A stretch of 64,000 nucleotides of DNA, from the NCBI RefSeq assembly GCF_900115955.1, contig NZ_FOYL01000001.1, forward strand, positions 1 to 64,000, given 5' to 3'. This DNA is from Lentzea waywayandensis (lineage in GTDB: Bacteria; Actinomycetota; Actinomycetes; Mycobacteriales; Pseudonocardiaceae). The first letter of the stretch is position 1. Each line of letters starts with the position of its first letter. The translations under genes were made by a program, and so were the position numbers. Below, one piece after another: positions 8,596 to 18,760 of the stretch. The notes beneath the pieces were generated by a model. That model searched no databases. It was given only the letters and a program-made list of their open reading frames with translations, and was not told where the DNA came from.

Positions 8596-9345
8596 TCAGC
8601 TCCGTGGGAACTGATCAGTGACGTCCACCCCGTCCGGCAGCACCGCGAACAGGTCCACCGGTGTCCGCTGCGACACCATCTCACTGCGATGCGCGCGCTT
8701 GAGCCGGTCCCTGGCGACGACGACCTGCTGGCTCGGCGCGGACAGCACGAGGACCGGCACCGCGCCCTGCGCGACGTGCGCGCTCGCCCGGTCCGCGGTC
8801 CCGCGCCCGAACTTGAGCACCTTCCCGTATCGCACCAGGTAGAGCAGGTTCTCCTCGCCGCGCAAGCGCTTGAGCTGCCGCACTTCCCCGGTCTCGTCGT
8901 CGCGTCCCCACGTACCGTGCGACTTGGTCAGCCAGCGGAACCCGGTCCACGGCAACCCGTGCACGTCCGTCGCGAGCACCGTCCAGCCGGGCCGGAAGTA
9001 CTTGGCCAGGCGAACCTTCACGGTCGTCGCTGCGATGAACTCCGAGTTCTCCCGCCAGGTGCCGTCGAGCTCCAGCCGGTGCGCGATCTTCTGCACCGCC
9101 GGGTCCGGCACCGACCTGTCGTCCAGGCACACCAGGCACCTCGTGCGCCAGCCGACGCCGCACGAGCGCGCGACGCCGCACCACCCGCACTGCTGGATCT
9201 GCACGGGCGCACCGCCAGGCCTGTCGTGCATCACCTTCATCTGGTCGGACACGACTTGCAGGCACGGCGCACACAAAGAACACCACGCGACCTCGGTGAC
9301 ATCCTTGCGCGGCAACCGGGTCATGCAGTTGATGCACTGCTTCAC
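8596..9345 (-). CDS. Cys-rich protein with possible GIY-YIG-like domain
   Basis: A 249-residue protein of unknown function. The N-terminal third has four CxxC pairs (C4/C7, C22/C25, C53/C56, C70/C73), consistent with two zinc ribbons. The C-terminal half contains LLYLVRYGKVLKFGRGTADRA followed by a region with RDRLKRAH, a pattern like the GIY-YIG nuclease core (LYxV...KFGxG...R). The usual catalytic residues cannot be assigned with confidence. Start is the GTG at 9345 with GGGGAGG five bases upstream. It lies 45 bases upstream of the DUF4397-sortase pair in the same direction and may share a transcript with them. Confidence 0.55.
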   Translation of the reverse strand: MKQCINCMTRLPRKDVTEVAWCSLCAPCLQVVSDQMKVMHDRPGGAPVQIQQCGWCGVARSCGVGWRTRCLVCLDDRSVPDPAVQKIAHRLELDGTWRENSEFIAATTVKVRLAKYFRPGWTVLATDVHGLPWTGFRWLTKSHGTWGRDDETGEVRQLKRLRGEENLLYLVRYGKVLKFGRGTADRASAHVAQGAVPVLVLSAPSQQVVVARDRLKRAHRSEMVSQRTPVDLFAVLPDGVDVTDQFPRS

Positions 9346-9369
9346 TTTGCCCTCCCCTTGCGGGAAAGC

Positions 9370-10494
9370 CTATTCCAGCGCCCTTCGCAGGCGCGAGGAG
9401 ACGAGAGCGTGACGAGGATCGGTGACCGGGAGCAGCAGGTGCAGGCGTTCGAGCACCTCGGCGTCCTCCCCGCTGTCCGCGAACGACAGCAGCGCGTCGA
9501 GGTCTCCCCGCTCCAGCACGCCCTTGCGCACCGCCGCGGCGAGATCGATCCGCTCCTCGCGGACCACCGGAGCGTCCGAACGGGGTAGCAGATCACCGCT
9601 GTAGTGCCGGGTGGCCTTGCCCGCGTCGCCGGATCGCAACGCAGTCCGCACGTCGAGGAAGTCGCCGCGCACCACCGCATCGAGCCGATATGGCCTCGTC
9701 AACAGGACACCACCGAGCTGCGCACGCAGCCGATGCAGCTCCGCGCGGACCGTGGTCGGGTTCCCCCGTTCACCATAGAGCAACAATGCGAGTTGCTCCG
9801 CTGTCAGTCCCTTGGGGTGCAGCGCGAGCGCCGTCAGCACCTCCGCGTTGCGCAGCGTCAGCCCCAGCGGCCGTCCGTCGAGATCGGCGTGCACCCCGCC
9901 CAGGAAGTTCAGCGTCAGCACGTGCTGCCGTGGCGCGAACTGCCCCAGGTGGTGCTCGGCCAGCCGGGCGGCCGCGGACACGAGCTGCGCGACGGCCGGG
10001 TGCATGGTCTTCAACGGCCCGCTGACGTCGACTACGCCCAGCAGCAGCCCCGTGTGGGGGTCGTGGATCGGGCTCGCCGCGCACGTCCAGCCGTGGTAGG
10101 TGCGCACGAGGTGTTCGCGGGAGTGCACGGTGACGGACCTGCCGGTCGCCAGCGCCGTGCCCATCGCGTTCGTGCCGATGACGTCCTCGCTCCAGCGCGA
10201 GCCCTCGGTGAGGTGGACGCGTTCGGCGGTGTGGCGGACCCGGTTGTCGCCCTCGCACCACAGGATGTGACCGCGGGTGTCGGTGACGATCATGATCGTG
10301 TCGTCCATCGACAGCGTGTGCGTGAGCAGCGGCACGGTCGCGGCGAGCGGATGCGCGCCGCGCAGGTCGGCGACCTCGTCCGGCGCGTAGACGACCGGCG
10401 CCTCGTGCCTGTCCGGGTCGACGCGCGCGGCAAGGGAGCGCCGCCACGACTCGAAGATCACCGGACGCGCGGCACCCAGCTCGACTGGGTCCAT
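9370..10494 (-). CDS. GAF-domain transcriptional regulator (AcoR-like N-terminus)
   Basis: A 374-residue regulator. Residues about 10-190 match the sensor part of acetoin/aldehyde regulators (SWRRSL, then [35 protein letters not shown] and [21 protein letters not shown], a GAF domain). The C-terminal part has a winged-helix-like segment ([30 protein letters not shown]) instead of the sigma54 AAA+ domain of true AcoR. It is divergent from aldehyde dehydrogenase and most likely activates it. ATG at 10494 is used; GTG at 10518 is an alternative. An inverted repeat at 10553-10573 lies between the two genes. Confidence 0.8.
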   Translation of the reverse strand: MDPVELGAARPVIFESWRRSLAARVDPDRHEAPVVYAPDEVADLRGAHPLAATVPLLTHTLSMDDTIMIVTDTRGHILWCEGDNRVRHTAERVHLTEGSRWSEDVIGTNAMGTALATGRSVTVHSREHLVRTYHGWTCAASPIHDPHTGLLLGVVDVSGPLKTMHPAVAQLVSAAARLAEHHLGQFAPRQHVLTLNFLGGVHADLDGRPLGLTLRNAEVLTALALHPKGLTAEQLALLLYGERGNPTTVRAELHRLRAQLGGVLLTRPYRLDAVVRGDFLDVRTALRSGDAGKATRHYSGDLLPRSDAPVVREERIDLAAAVRKGVLERGDLDALLSFADSGEDAEVLERLHLLLPVTDPRHALVSSRLRRALE

Positions 10495-10552
10495 TGGTCC
10501 AGGATGCAGCCCGTGCACCGCACCGGCAAGCCTGCGGTTGCTCCGATCGGAT

Positions 10553-10573
10553 GCAACGTGGGTGAAACGTTGC
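10553..10573. promoter_or_regulatory. Candidate operator between GAF regulator and aldehyde dehydrogenase
   Basis: Perfect 7-base arms GCAACGT (10553-10559) and ACGTTGC (10567-10573) are separated by seven bases. A second, imperfect repeat overlaps it (GGTGAAACGT at 10561 and ACGTTCACCG ending at 10590). Both lie in the divergent promoter region, the expected binding position for the GAF regulator. Confidence 0.5.
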
Positions 10574-10621
10574 CGGTTCTACGTTCACCGCCTGTTCGCA
10601 ACGACGCGGGAGGCAGGCCCC

Positions 10622-12144
<1,523 letters not shown>

Positions 12145-12145
<1 letters not shown>

Positions 12146-12495
12146 TGCCCCGCGTCGCACTGACCCCTGAGGCCGCGGACGTTCTCCGCGGCCTCAGGGC
12201 CGATCACGGCGACCTGATGTTCCACCAGTCCGGCGGCTGCTGCGACGGCTCCGCGCCGATGTGCTACCTGGCCGGGGAGTTCCGCACCGGTTCGTCCGAC
12301 GTGCACCTCGGGGACCTCGCGGTGGACGAGTTCGTCATTCCTGTGTGGATGTCCGCCGCGCAGTTCGAGTACTGGAGCCACACGCACCTGACGATCGACG
12401 TGGTGCCTGGTCGTGGGAGCGGTTTCTCGCTGGAGGCACCGCTTGGAATACGTTTTCTCGTACGCTCTCGACTGTTGACCGACGAGGAGCTTTAG
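12145..12495 (+). CDS. DUF779 protein, partner of aldehyde dehydrogenase
   Basis: A 116-residue DUF779 protein with the family signature HQSGGCCDGSAPMC near residues 27-40 and SGFSLEAPLGIRFLVRSR at the end. Its ATG overlaps the dehydrogenase stop by one base, so it is co-translated. The family almost always follows this class of aldehyde dehydrogenase; its biochemical role is not established. The clustered cysteines suggest metal or thiol chemistry, which is inference. Confidence 0.85.
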
Positions 12496-12504
12496 CATCT
12501 GCGC

Positions 12505-13359
12505 ATGACCGTCCAATGCGGATGCTGCGGAGCCGAGATCACCTCTACGGACCGCATCGACTACAGGCTCAACCGTCCGGAGCAACTGCTCGGCGTGCCC
12601 GGCGAGCAACTCGGCGCGCCCACAGGCGGGCTGCTCGTCGGACCGGACGGCGACTCCTACATCCGTTGCCTGCTCCCGGTTCGGCTGACCGGCGGAACCG
12701 AGCTCGTGTTCGGCGCGTGGACGCAGATCAGCAAAGTCGACGCGATGTACGCGCACGCCGTGTGGGACAACGACGACGAGTACGCGAACCTGCGGATCTC
12801 CGGCACGTTCGCGAACGTGATCAAGCCGTGGGACCTGCTCGGCGTGCCCGTCGAGGCCGCGGTGCTCAACATCGACGAGCTGCCGTACTTCACCTCGCAC
12901 CCGGTGCTGGAGCGGGAATGGAACCGCGACGAGGTGCTGTGCCGCATCCGGCACCCGTTGCCGATCCCCGTCCGCGAGACCCTCGGCGAGGTCTGGTCCA
13001 TCGAACGCACCGACGGCATGCGCTGTGTGGTCGACGGCCGCACGGTCAGGTTCACGAGCCCGGACCGCCGGGTGGCGCTCGACGTCTACGCCGACCTCAC
13101 CGGCGGCAGCGTGAGCGACTTCCTGGGCGCGGTCCTCGACGGCTACCCGGCGAGCGCCGAGCACTCCGTCTCGCACGACGGCCCCGAGTTGCGTCACGCG
13201 TTCTGGCTCAGCGAGGTGATCGACGGCCATGAGGAACAGGTGTTCCACGGTCACGTCGTCCGTCCCGGCACGATGATCTCCGTGCGCTGCGTATATCGCT
13301 ATCCGGCAGACAAGGCGTGGGCGCAGCACGTGCTCAACAGCGTCCGGTACATCGGGTGA
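12505..13359 (+). CDS. DUF2199-like protein, first of a tandem pair
   Basis: A 284-residue protein. The first residues have a Cys motif (CGCCGAE) and the N-terminal half resembles DUF2199 (YIRCLLPVRLTGG, ELVFGAWTQISKVDAM, YANLRISGTFANVIKPWDLLG). The second half is a separate domain (SIERTDGMRCVVDGRTVRF to VRCVYRYPADKAWAQHVLNSVR). The next gene is a clear paralogue of both halves, coupled through a GTGA overlap. No function is known. There are no signal or membrane segments, so it is cytosolic. Confidence 0.7.
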   Translation: MTVQCGCCGAEITSTDRIDYRLNRPEQLLGVPGEQLGAPTGGLLVGPDGDSYIRCLLPVRLTGGTELVFGAWTQISKVDAMYAHAVWDNDDEYANLRISGTFANVIKPWDLLGVPVEAAVLNIDELPYFTSHPVLEREWNRDEVLCRIRHPLPIPVRETLGEVWSIERTDGMRCVVDGRTVRFTSPDRRVALDVYADLTGGSVSDFLGAVLDGYPASAEHSVSHDGPELRHAFWLSEVIDGHEEQVFHGHVVRPGTMISVRCVYRYPADKAWAQHVLNSVRYIG

Positions 13360-14207
13360 CGGCCTGCGCGTGCTGCGGCACCGAGACCGACGACTCCGGC
13401 GCCATCGACCTGGACCTCGGCCTGCCACCCGGTGTCCGCTCCCCCTCGTTCCTGGCCGGCGGCAACGTCCTGCTGACCGACGACGCCGCGTTCGCCCGGT
13501 GCGTGCTTCCGGTCGAGCTGACCGGTGACCTGGAGCTGTGGTTCGGCGCCTGGATGCGAGTCGATCCCGGCGACGCCCGGCACGCGGCCGACTCGTGGGA
13601 CGGCCCCGGCTACGCCTCGCTGAGGTTCACCGGCACGTTCGCGCACGACATCAAGCCGTGGGACGGCCTGCGCGGCGCCGAGGTGGTCGCCGAGGTCCGC
13701 GAGCCCGATGACCTGCCCGAATACGTCGAGCACCCGTTGCTCGGCACGACCTGGGACCGCGACGAGGTGCTCAGCGGCTACCTGGTCGAGCTGCCGGTCT
13801 CGATCCGGCAGAAGCTGCCCGGCCAGTGGAGCATCGAACGGACCGCGGGCCTCACCCCGCACGTGCTCGACGAGGGTCTGCGCTTCGCCGGTCCTGGCCG
13901 CGCCGTGTTCGTGGACGTCCGCAGGGCCATCGGAACGTCGGCCGAGAAGTTCCTGGAGCTGGCTCTGGAGGGCGCGCCGGACGTGCCTGAGGAGCAGCAG
14001 TTCCTCGTGCGCGACGGTGTCGAGCTGCGGCACGCGTTGTGGCTCACGGCCAGTTCGGAGGGCGTGACACGGCACGAGTTCCACGGCCACGTCGCACGGT
14101 TCGGCGAGATGCTCGTCGTGACGTGCGTGTACGACGACCCTGCCGACCACGCGTGGGCGCGGCACGTGCTGAACAGCGCCCGCTTCCGCCGCGTGACTCG
14201 CTCGTAA
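13356..14207 (+). CDS. DUF2199-like protein, second of a tandem pair
   Basis: A 283-residue paralogue of the preceding protein. The GTG start overlaps the previous stop, giving the same Cys opening (CACCGTE) and matching blocks: ARCVLPVELTGD, LWFGAWMRVDPGDA, SLRFTGTFAHDIKPWDGL, SIERTAGLTPHV and VTCVYDDPADHAWARHVLNSAR. The pair comes from a local duplication and may form a heteromer, since both copies keep all blocks. Function unknown. Confidence 0.7.
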   Translation: MTACACCGTETDDSGAIDLDLGLPPGVRSPSFLAGGNVLLTDDAAFARCVLPVELTGDLELWFGAWMRVDPGDARHAADSWDGPGYASLRFTGTFAHDIKPWDGLRGAEVVAEVREPDDLPEYVEHPLLGTTWDRDEVLSGYLVELPVSIRQKLPGQWSIERTAGLTPHVLDEGLRFAGPGRAVFVDVRRAIGTSAEKFLELALEGAPDVPEEQQFLVRDGVELRHALWLTASSEGVTRHEFHGHVARFGEMLVVTCVYDDPADHAWARHVLNSARFRRVTRS

Positions 14208-14276
14208 CGTCAGGGAAATCCCAAGTTTGGGTGAGTGAACTGGACCACTTGTTGAGCTGGACTCACGATTCCCGCC

Positions 14277-15548
14277 ATGAACGTCCTGCTGGCATTCGCA
14301 CTCACCGCGAGTCTCACGTCGCCGGTGCATCTGCCCCCGACCGCACCGTGCCCGGCGAACGTCCCCGCCGGCACCACCTGCTACGAGGGCCGGGACCCCA
14401 ACGGCGCGTACTACACGATCGCCGTGCCGAAGAAGTGGAACAAGACGCTGGTCGTGCACTCGCACGGCGGCCCTGACCTGGGCGACCCCACGCCGGAGCG
14501 CACGCGTGACGACCTGAACCGCTGGTCGGTCATGGTCAAGGAGGGCTACGCGTGGGCGGGCACCTCGTACCGGCGCGGCGGCTACGGCACGCGGATGGCA
14601 GCTGAGGACACCGACAACCTGCGCAAGATGGTCAGCGCGATGCTCAAGCCGCACAAGGTGTACATCCACGGGCAGTCGTGGGGCGGCAACGTCGCGGCCA
14701 AGACCATCGAGCTGTACAAGGGTTTTGACGCGGCGCTGCTCACGAGTGGCGTGATGGCTGGCGGTTCGCGCGGGTACGACTACCGCGTCGATCTGCGCGT
14801 GGTCTACCAGTACTACTGCGGCAACCACCCGCGGCCGTCCGAGGCGCAGTACCCGCTGTGGCAGGGCCTGCGGCCCGGTTCCACGATGACGACCGCCGGG
14901 TTGCGCGGCCGGATCGAGGAATGCCTTGGCGTGGCCGGTAGCCGCACGCCCGAGCAGCAGCAGAAGCTCAACGACATCCTCACGGTCACGAAGATCCCCG
15001 AGGAGACGCTGAACTCGCACCTGAACTTCGCGACGTTCACGTTCCGCGACATCGTGCACCTCCGCCTGGGCGACAGGAACCCGTTCAGCAACACCGGTGT
15101 GGTGTACAAGGGTTCGCACGACGACAAGGCGCTGAACGCGGGCGTCGAACGCTTCGCCGCCGACCCCGCCGCCCGTGCCGAGCTCGCCTACGACAGCGAC
15201 CTCACCGGCAAGATCGACATTCCGGTGCTGTCGGTGCACGCGATCGGCGACCCGACCGCGTTCGTGGAGCACGAGTCGGCCTACAGGGACGTCGTGACGA
15301 AGGCCGGGCGCTGGTACAACCTCGTGCAGACCTTCACGACCGAGGCCACGCACAGCGCGTTCAGCGACTCCGAGTACGCCGCGGCCATGCAGTCGCTGGA
15401 GGCCTGGGAGAAGTGGGGCATCCGCTCCAACGCCTTCCTGATCGCGGCGGCCTGCCCCAGCCACGACAGGAAGTACGGCACGGGTTGCTTCTACAACCCC
15501 TGGTACAAGCCGAAGTCCTACGAGTCTCGGGTCGCACCCCGCGAGTGA
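14277..15548 (+). CDS. Secreted alpha/beta hydrolase
   Basis: A 423-residue exported hydrolase. A short signal peptide (MNVLLAFALTASLTSPVHL) is followed by an alpha/beta-hydrolase fold: oxyanion region HSHGGPDLG, nucleophile elbow GQSWGGN (Ser near residue 134), acid in SVHAIGDPTAF and His in TEATHSAF. Several cysteines suggest disulfides outside the cell. It could be an esterase or a peptidase; the substrate cannot be told. A strong hairpin terminator follows the stop. Confidence 0.75.
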   Translation: MNVLLAFALTASLTSPVHLPPTAPCPANVPAGTTCYEGRDPNGAYYTIAVPKKWNKTLVVHSHGGPDLGDPTPERTRDDLNRWSVMVKEGYAWAGTSYRRGGYGTRMAAEDTDNLRKMVSAMLKPHKVYIHGQSWGGNVAAKTIELYKGFDAALLTSGVMAGGSRGYDYRVDLRVVYQYYCGNHPRPSEAQYPLWQGLRPGSTMTTAGLRGRIEECLGVAGSRTPEQQQKLNDILTVTKIPEETLNSHLNFATFTFRDIVHLRLGDRNPFSNTGVVYKGSHDDKALNAGVERFAADPAARAELAYDSDLTGKIDIPVLSVHAIGDPTAFVEHESAYRDVVTKAGRWYNLVQTFTTEATHSAFSDSEYAAAMQSLEAWEKWGIRSNAFLIAAACPSHDRKYGTGCFYNPWYKPKSYESRVAPRE

Positions 15549-15559
15549 CCCGGTGAAGA

Positions 15560-15608
15560 AGGCCCGGCCGTGCACACCGCCTCCATCACGCTGTGCGCGG
15601 CCGGGCCT
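15560..15608 (+). terminator. Hairpin terminator after the secreted hydrolase
   Basis: Seventeen-base arms (15560-15576 and 15592-15608, beginning AGGCCCGGCCG) pair with a single wobble and a 15-base loop, twelve bases after the stop codon. There is no strong U-run, as is common for terminators in high-GC actinobacteria. Confidence 0.7.
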
Positions 15609-15657
15609 CGGTTTCACCCTTGACCTCTACATTGGTCGAGGTACGACGATCTTCACC

Positions 15658-16044
15658 ATGACCGACATCGCGGAAATCGAAGACCTCGTCGCCACAGTCC
15701 AGCACTCGCAGCAGAACGAGCTAGCCGAGGAGTTCATCGGCCTGTTCCGCGCCGACGCGATCTGGACGACCGCGCACGGCAAACGCCTCACCGGCCGCGA
15801 CGAGATCGCCGCCTTCACCCGTCAGGTCCTGCCCGGCGCGACGAAGGAGTCGACCGCCACGTACGAGGTGGCGCACGTCCTTTTCATCCGCCCGGACGTG
15901 GCGGCCGTCAAGATCCGCCAGCGTCCGGTGAAGCCCGACGGCACCGTGATCCCCGACCAGAACGAGGGCTCACCGCTCTACGTCCTGTCCAAAGAGGACG
16001 GATTGTGGAAGATCGCCGCCGGGCAGAACACCATCGTGCTCTAA
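15658..16044 (+). CDS. SgcJ/EcaC-like SnoaL-fold protein
   Basis: A 128-residue protein of the DUF4440/SgcJ-EcaC group in the NTF2-like superfamily, with FIGLFRADAIWTTAHGKRLTGRDEIAAF and DGLWKIAAGQNT at the end. Members are small alpha+beta barrels; many are of unknown role and some act in secondary metabolism. The ATG follows the terminator hairpin of the previous gene, so it has its own promoter. Its stop overlaps the convergent chitinase stop by four bases. Confidence 0.75.
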   Translation: MTDIAEIEDLVATVQHSQQNELAEEFIGLFRADAIWTTAHGKRLTGRDEIAAFTRQVLPGATKESTATYEVAHVLFIRPDVAAVKIRQRPVKPDGTVIPDQNEGSPLYVLSKEDGLWKIAAGQNTIVL

Positions 16045-17084
16045 CGGCCCTGCAACGACTTCACCTTGTCGCCGAAGGTCCAGTTCTTCGACCCGTCCCA
16101 GTTGATCGACCAGGTCATGAGGCCCTTGAGCTGGCCGCCGAAGCTGTTCCACGCCTGCCCCACCAGCGTGGGGTTCAGGTAACCGCCGCCGGCACCGGGC
16201 TGCGCGGGCAGGCCGGGAACCTGCTTGTCGTAGGGCACCTTGATCGTGGTGCCCTGCACGACCAGCCCCTTGTTCAGGCACTGCGTCTGCGCCACGAACC
16301 CCTGCACGGTCCCGGCCGAGTAGCTGTCGCCGGCGCAGCCGTACATGGAACCGTTGTAGTACTGCATGTTCAGCCACCACAGGCGGCCGTTGTCCGCGTA
16401 CTTCTTGACGATCGGCAGGTACGCACCCCAGATCGAGCCGTACGCGACACTGCCACCCGTCACGTACGCGGTCTCCGGCGCCATGGTGAGCCCGAACCCG
16501 GCCGGCATCGCCGCCAGCACGCCGTCGATGATGCGGATCAGGTTGGCCTGCGAGGCCGACAGCGAGTTGATGTTGCCGCTACCGACCAGCCCGGTCTCGA
16601 TGTCGATGTCGATCCCGTCGAAGTTGTACTTCTTGAGGATCGGCACCACCGTCGCGACGAACCGGTTGGCCACGGCGGCCGAGCTCAGGTCGATACCCGC
16701 CGCCGCGCCACCGATCGACAACAGGATCGTGGCCCCGGCCGCCTTCGCCGCGCACATCTCGGCAGGCGTGGCGACCTTCACCCCGACGTCCATGCCGTCC
16801 TCCCACAGCACGGTGCCGTCGGAGCGGATCACGGGGAACGCCGCGTTGATCACGTTGTAGCCGTGCTGCTTGATGCGGCTGTCGGTGATCGGCGTCCAGC
16901 CGAACGGCGGGTGAACCCCGTTCGAGGCGCCGTCCCAGTTCTCCCAGTACCCGTGCAGGACCTTGCCTGCCGGGCGGGGCTTGAGCGCGCAGGTGTCGGC
17001 CGCCTGGGCAGCGGACGGGATGAGCACGGTGCTCATGAGCAGAAGCAGGGCGGTCAGTGCCCTCAGCAACAAGCGGGCAGACAT
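16041..17084 (-). CDS. Secreted GH18 chitinase (single domain)
   Basis: A 347-residue exported glycoside hydrolase family 18 chitinase. A signal peptide (residues 1-29, ending SAAQA) precedes one catalytic domain with LLSIGG (strand 3) and the DxDxE motif in FDGIDIDIE, Glu163 being the acid. There is no carbohydrate-binding module in this copy. It hydrolyses chitin or chitooligosaccharides outside the cell. AGGTGAG is five bases ahead of the ATG. A DasR-type site lies about 50 bases upstream, matching the site before the second chitinase of this window. Confidence 0.92.
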   Translation of the reverse strand: MSARLLLRALTALLLLMSTVLIPSAAQAADTCALKPRPAGKVLHGYWENWDGASNGVHPPFGWTPITDSRIKQHGYNVINAAFPVIRSDGTVLWEDGMDVGVKVATPAEMCAAKAAGATILLSIGGAAAGIDLSSAAVANRFVATVVPILKKYNFDGIDIDIETGLVGSGNINSLSASQANLIRIIDGVLAAMPAGFGLTMAPETAYVTGGSVAYGSIWGAYLPIVKKYADNGRLWWLNMQYYNGSMYGCAGDSYSAGTVQGFVAQTQCLNKGLVVQGTTIKVPYDKQVPGLPAQPGAGGGYLNPTLVGQAWNSFGGQLKGLMTWSINWDGSKNWTFGDKVKSLQGR

Positions 17085-17135
17085 TCGCTCACCTTTCGCT
17101 TACAGGCGGCGACCCACTGTCATTGAAGCACGAAA

Positions 17136-17147
17136 TGGTCCAGACCT
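17136..17147. promoter_or_regulatory. Candidate DasR-responsive element (dre) of the chitinase gene
   Basis: The sequence TGGTCCAGACCT, in the context AATGGTCCAGACCTCT, closely matches the known Streptomyces DasR consensus ACTGGTCTAGACCACT. It lies in the upstream region of the chitinase that starts at 17084. DasR is the GntR-family repressor of chitin and N-acetylglucosamine genes. Confidence 0.65.
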
Positions 17148-17260
17148 CTACCGGGAGCCCCTGAGCGCCCGGCACCGGACCAAGACCGCCGTTCAAGACA
17201 TCAAGGTTCGGCCGCTTGGCTAGGCACCCGAGCACCCGAGCACCCGAGGCCGAAGGCCCG

Positions 17261-17727
17261 GTGAGTCGCCCGCCGGTCTTCTTCCATCAGCTGTTCTGGA
17301 CCGCGCTCGGGTTCGCCGTCATGCTGGCCGATCCCCTGGCCCTGGCAGCCGCCTTGAGCGGGCACGTCCCTGACGACGACAAGCCTGCCGTCGTCGTGAC
17401 CGGCCTCGGCCTGACCGCTGTCACTGTGGTCGCCATCGTCGGCACCGCCTGGGAGCAGCGCGTGTGGCGTGTTCTGGACACGGCCGACGTGCGCGTCCTG
17501 GGTCAGGTCAGGTCACGTCCGCCAAGCGCGTGTGGTGCGGCGAGGACCGCTGCACCAGGGTCCAGATACTGGTCGCCGCGCCGGGCCCACCGCCGTTCGC
17601 CACGAGCCACCTCGTCCACGGCGAGAAGATCGTCGAGGTCGGAACGAGCATCCCGGTCGACGTGCACCCGACGCGCGACCTCTTCCGCCTGGTAGACGAC
17701 CCGACCTCGGGTGAGATGCTCCGATAG
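17261..17727 (+). pseudogene. Small membrane protein gene broken by a 5-base duplication
   Basis: From GTG 17261 the frame encodes two membrane segments (LFWTALGFAVMLADPLALAAAL and AVVVTGLGLTAVTVVAIVG) and then TADVRVLGQV before shifting. The natural continuation is in another frame: SAKRVWCGEDRCTRVQ, then HLVHGEKIVEVGTSIPVDVHPTRDLFRLVDD to the stop at 17727. The junction, near 17500-17515, contains a tandem GGTCA repeat; removing one 5-base copy restores a single frame (LGQVTSAKRVWCGED). This is a recent inactivation, a phase-variable tract, or an assembly error. The family is not recognised. Confidence 0.65.
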
Positions 17728-17730
17728 CTC

Positions 17731-18654
17731 TCACGCCACCTTGATGACGACCTTGCCCGAAGCGTGACCGTTCTCGACGGCGGCGAGGGCAGCCGGTGCG
17801 TCGGAGAGCGAGTGGACCGCGGTGATCACGGGTGCGAGGACTCCGTCGACGGCCAGCCGGGCTGACCGTTCCAGGTTCTCACGGTCGAGGCGACGTTCGA
17901 CGAAACGTCCACCGAGATCGGCCACCGACGCATCCCCCACGGCGATGACGGCGCGGGGATCCCTGGCCAGCGGCGCGACCGTCCGCAGCGAGGCGGCCCC
18001 GACCAGGTCGACGATCCCGTCGAAGCCGTCCGGAACCAGCTCGCGCGCCGCGGCGACCACGTCCTCGGTGGCGTAGTCGATGAACCGCACCCCGATGGCT
18101 TCGGCGTGCTCGCGCTTGGCGGTGCTCCCGGTGCCGATCACCCGCAGCTCGCGTTCGACGGCCAGCCGGGCGACGGCGAGACCGACCCCGCCGCCGACTC
18201 CGTTGACCAGCACCGTGGCACCGGCCGGGAGGCCGAGCTGGTCGAGCACGTCCACCGCAGTTGTCCCGGCCACCGGCAGCGTTGCCGCCACGATCGCGGA
18301 CAGGCCCGCCGGGACGCGCGCGGTGTTCGCTGCGGACAGCACCGTCGTCTCGGCGTAGGTGCCGCCACCGGTGAGTGCGAAACCGAAGACCGCGTCCCCC
18401 ACCTCGAGCCCGTCGACGTCCTCGCCCAGGGCGAGGACGGTTCCCGCTGCCTCCATGCCCAGCACGCGAGGAAACGGACGCCCGCCGTCGAGCCCAGGGA
18501 CCAGACCCGAGCGCACGAGGTGGTCGAGGGGGTTCACGCCGGCGACCTCGACCCGGATCAGCACCTCGCCACGACCGGGGACGGGATCGGGGCGATCGAA
18601 GAACTCCTGCACCTCGGGCCCGCCATTCCTGCCGAAACCCAATGCCTGTCCCAT
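17731..18654 (-). CDS. NADPH-dependent quinone oxidoreductase (MDR family)
   Basis: A 307-residue zinc-free medium-chain reductase of the quinone oxidoreductase type. It has a GroES-like N-terminus (GEVLIRVEVAGVNPLDHLVRSG, VLGMEAAGTVLALGEDV) and a Rossmann domain (VLVNGVGGGVGLAVARLA). No structural-zinc cysteines are present. It likely reduces quinones or enones using NADPH. It is preceded by a MerR regulator in the same direction, with a MerR-type dyad between them. Confidence 0.85.
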   Translation of the reverse strand: MGQALGFGRNGGPEVQEFFDRPDPVPGRGEVLIRVEVAGVNPLDHLVRSGLVPGLDGGRPFPRVLGMEAAGTVLALGEDVDGLEVGDAVFGFALTGGGTYAETTVLSAANTARVPAGLSAIVAATLPVAGTTAVDVLDQLGLPAGATVLVNGVGGGVGLAVARLAVERELRVIGTGSTAKREHAEAIGVRFIDYATEDVVAAARELVPDGFDGIVDLVGAASLRTVAPLARDPRAVIAVGDASVADLGGRFVERRLDRENLERSARLAVDGVLAPVITAVHSLSDAPAALAAVENGHASGKVVIKVA

Positions 18655-18711
18655 TTTCTGCCGCCTCCAGGGTGACCGGCCCGGTGGTTCCGGGCCCTGT
18701 CACCACCCTCA

Positions 18712-18733
18712 CCCCTGACATCGATGTAAAGGG
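18712..18733 (-). promoter_or_regulatory. Candidate MerR-type operator ahead of the quinone reductase
   Basis: A 22-base dyad centred on CG, with core ACATCGATGT and flanking CCCT/AGGG arms. On the minus strand TTGCCC (18731-18736) could be the -35 box with a 19-base spacer holding most of the dyad, the spacing used by MerR-family activators. The -10 match is poor. Confidence 0.4.
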
Positions 18734-18760
18734 CAAGCGGCTGAGGCGCAGGTCACAGCG

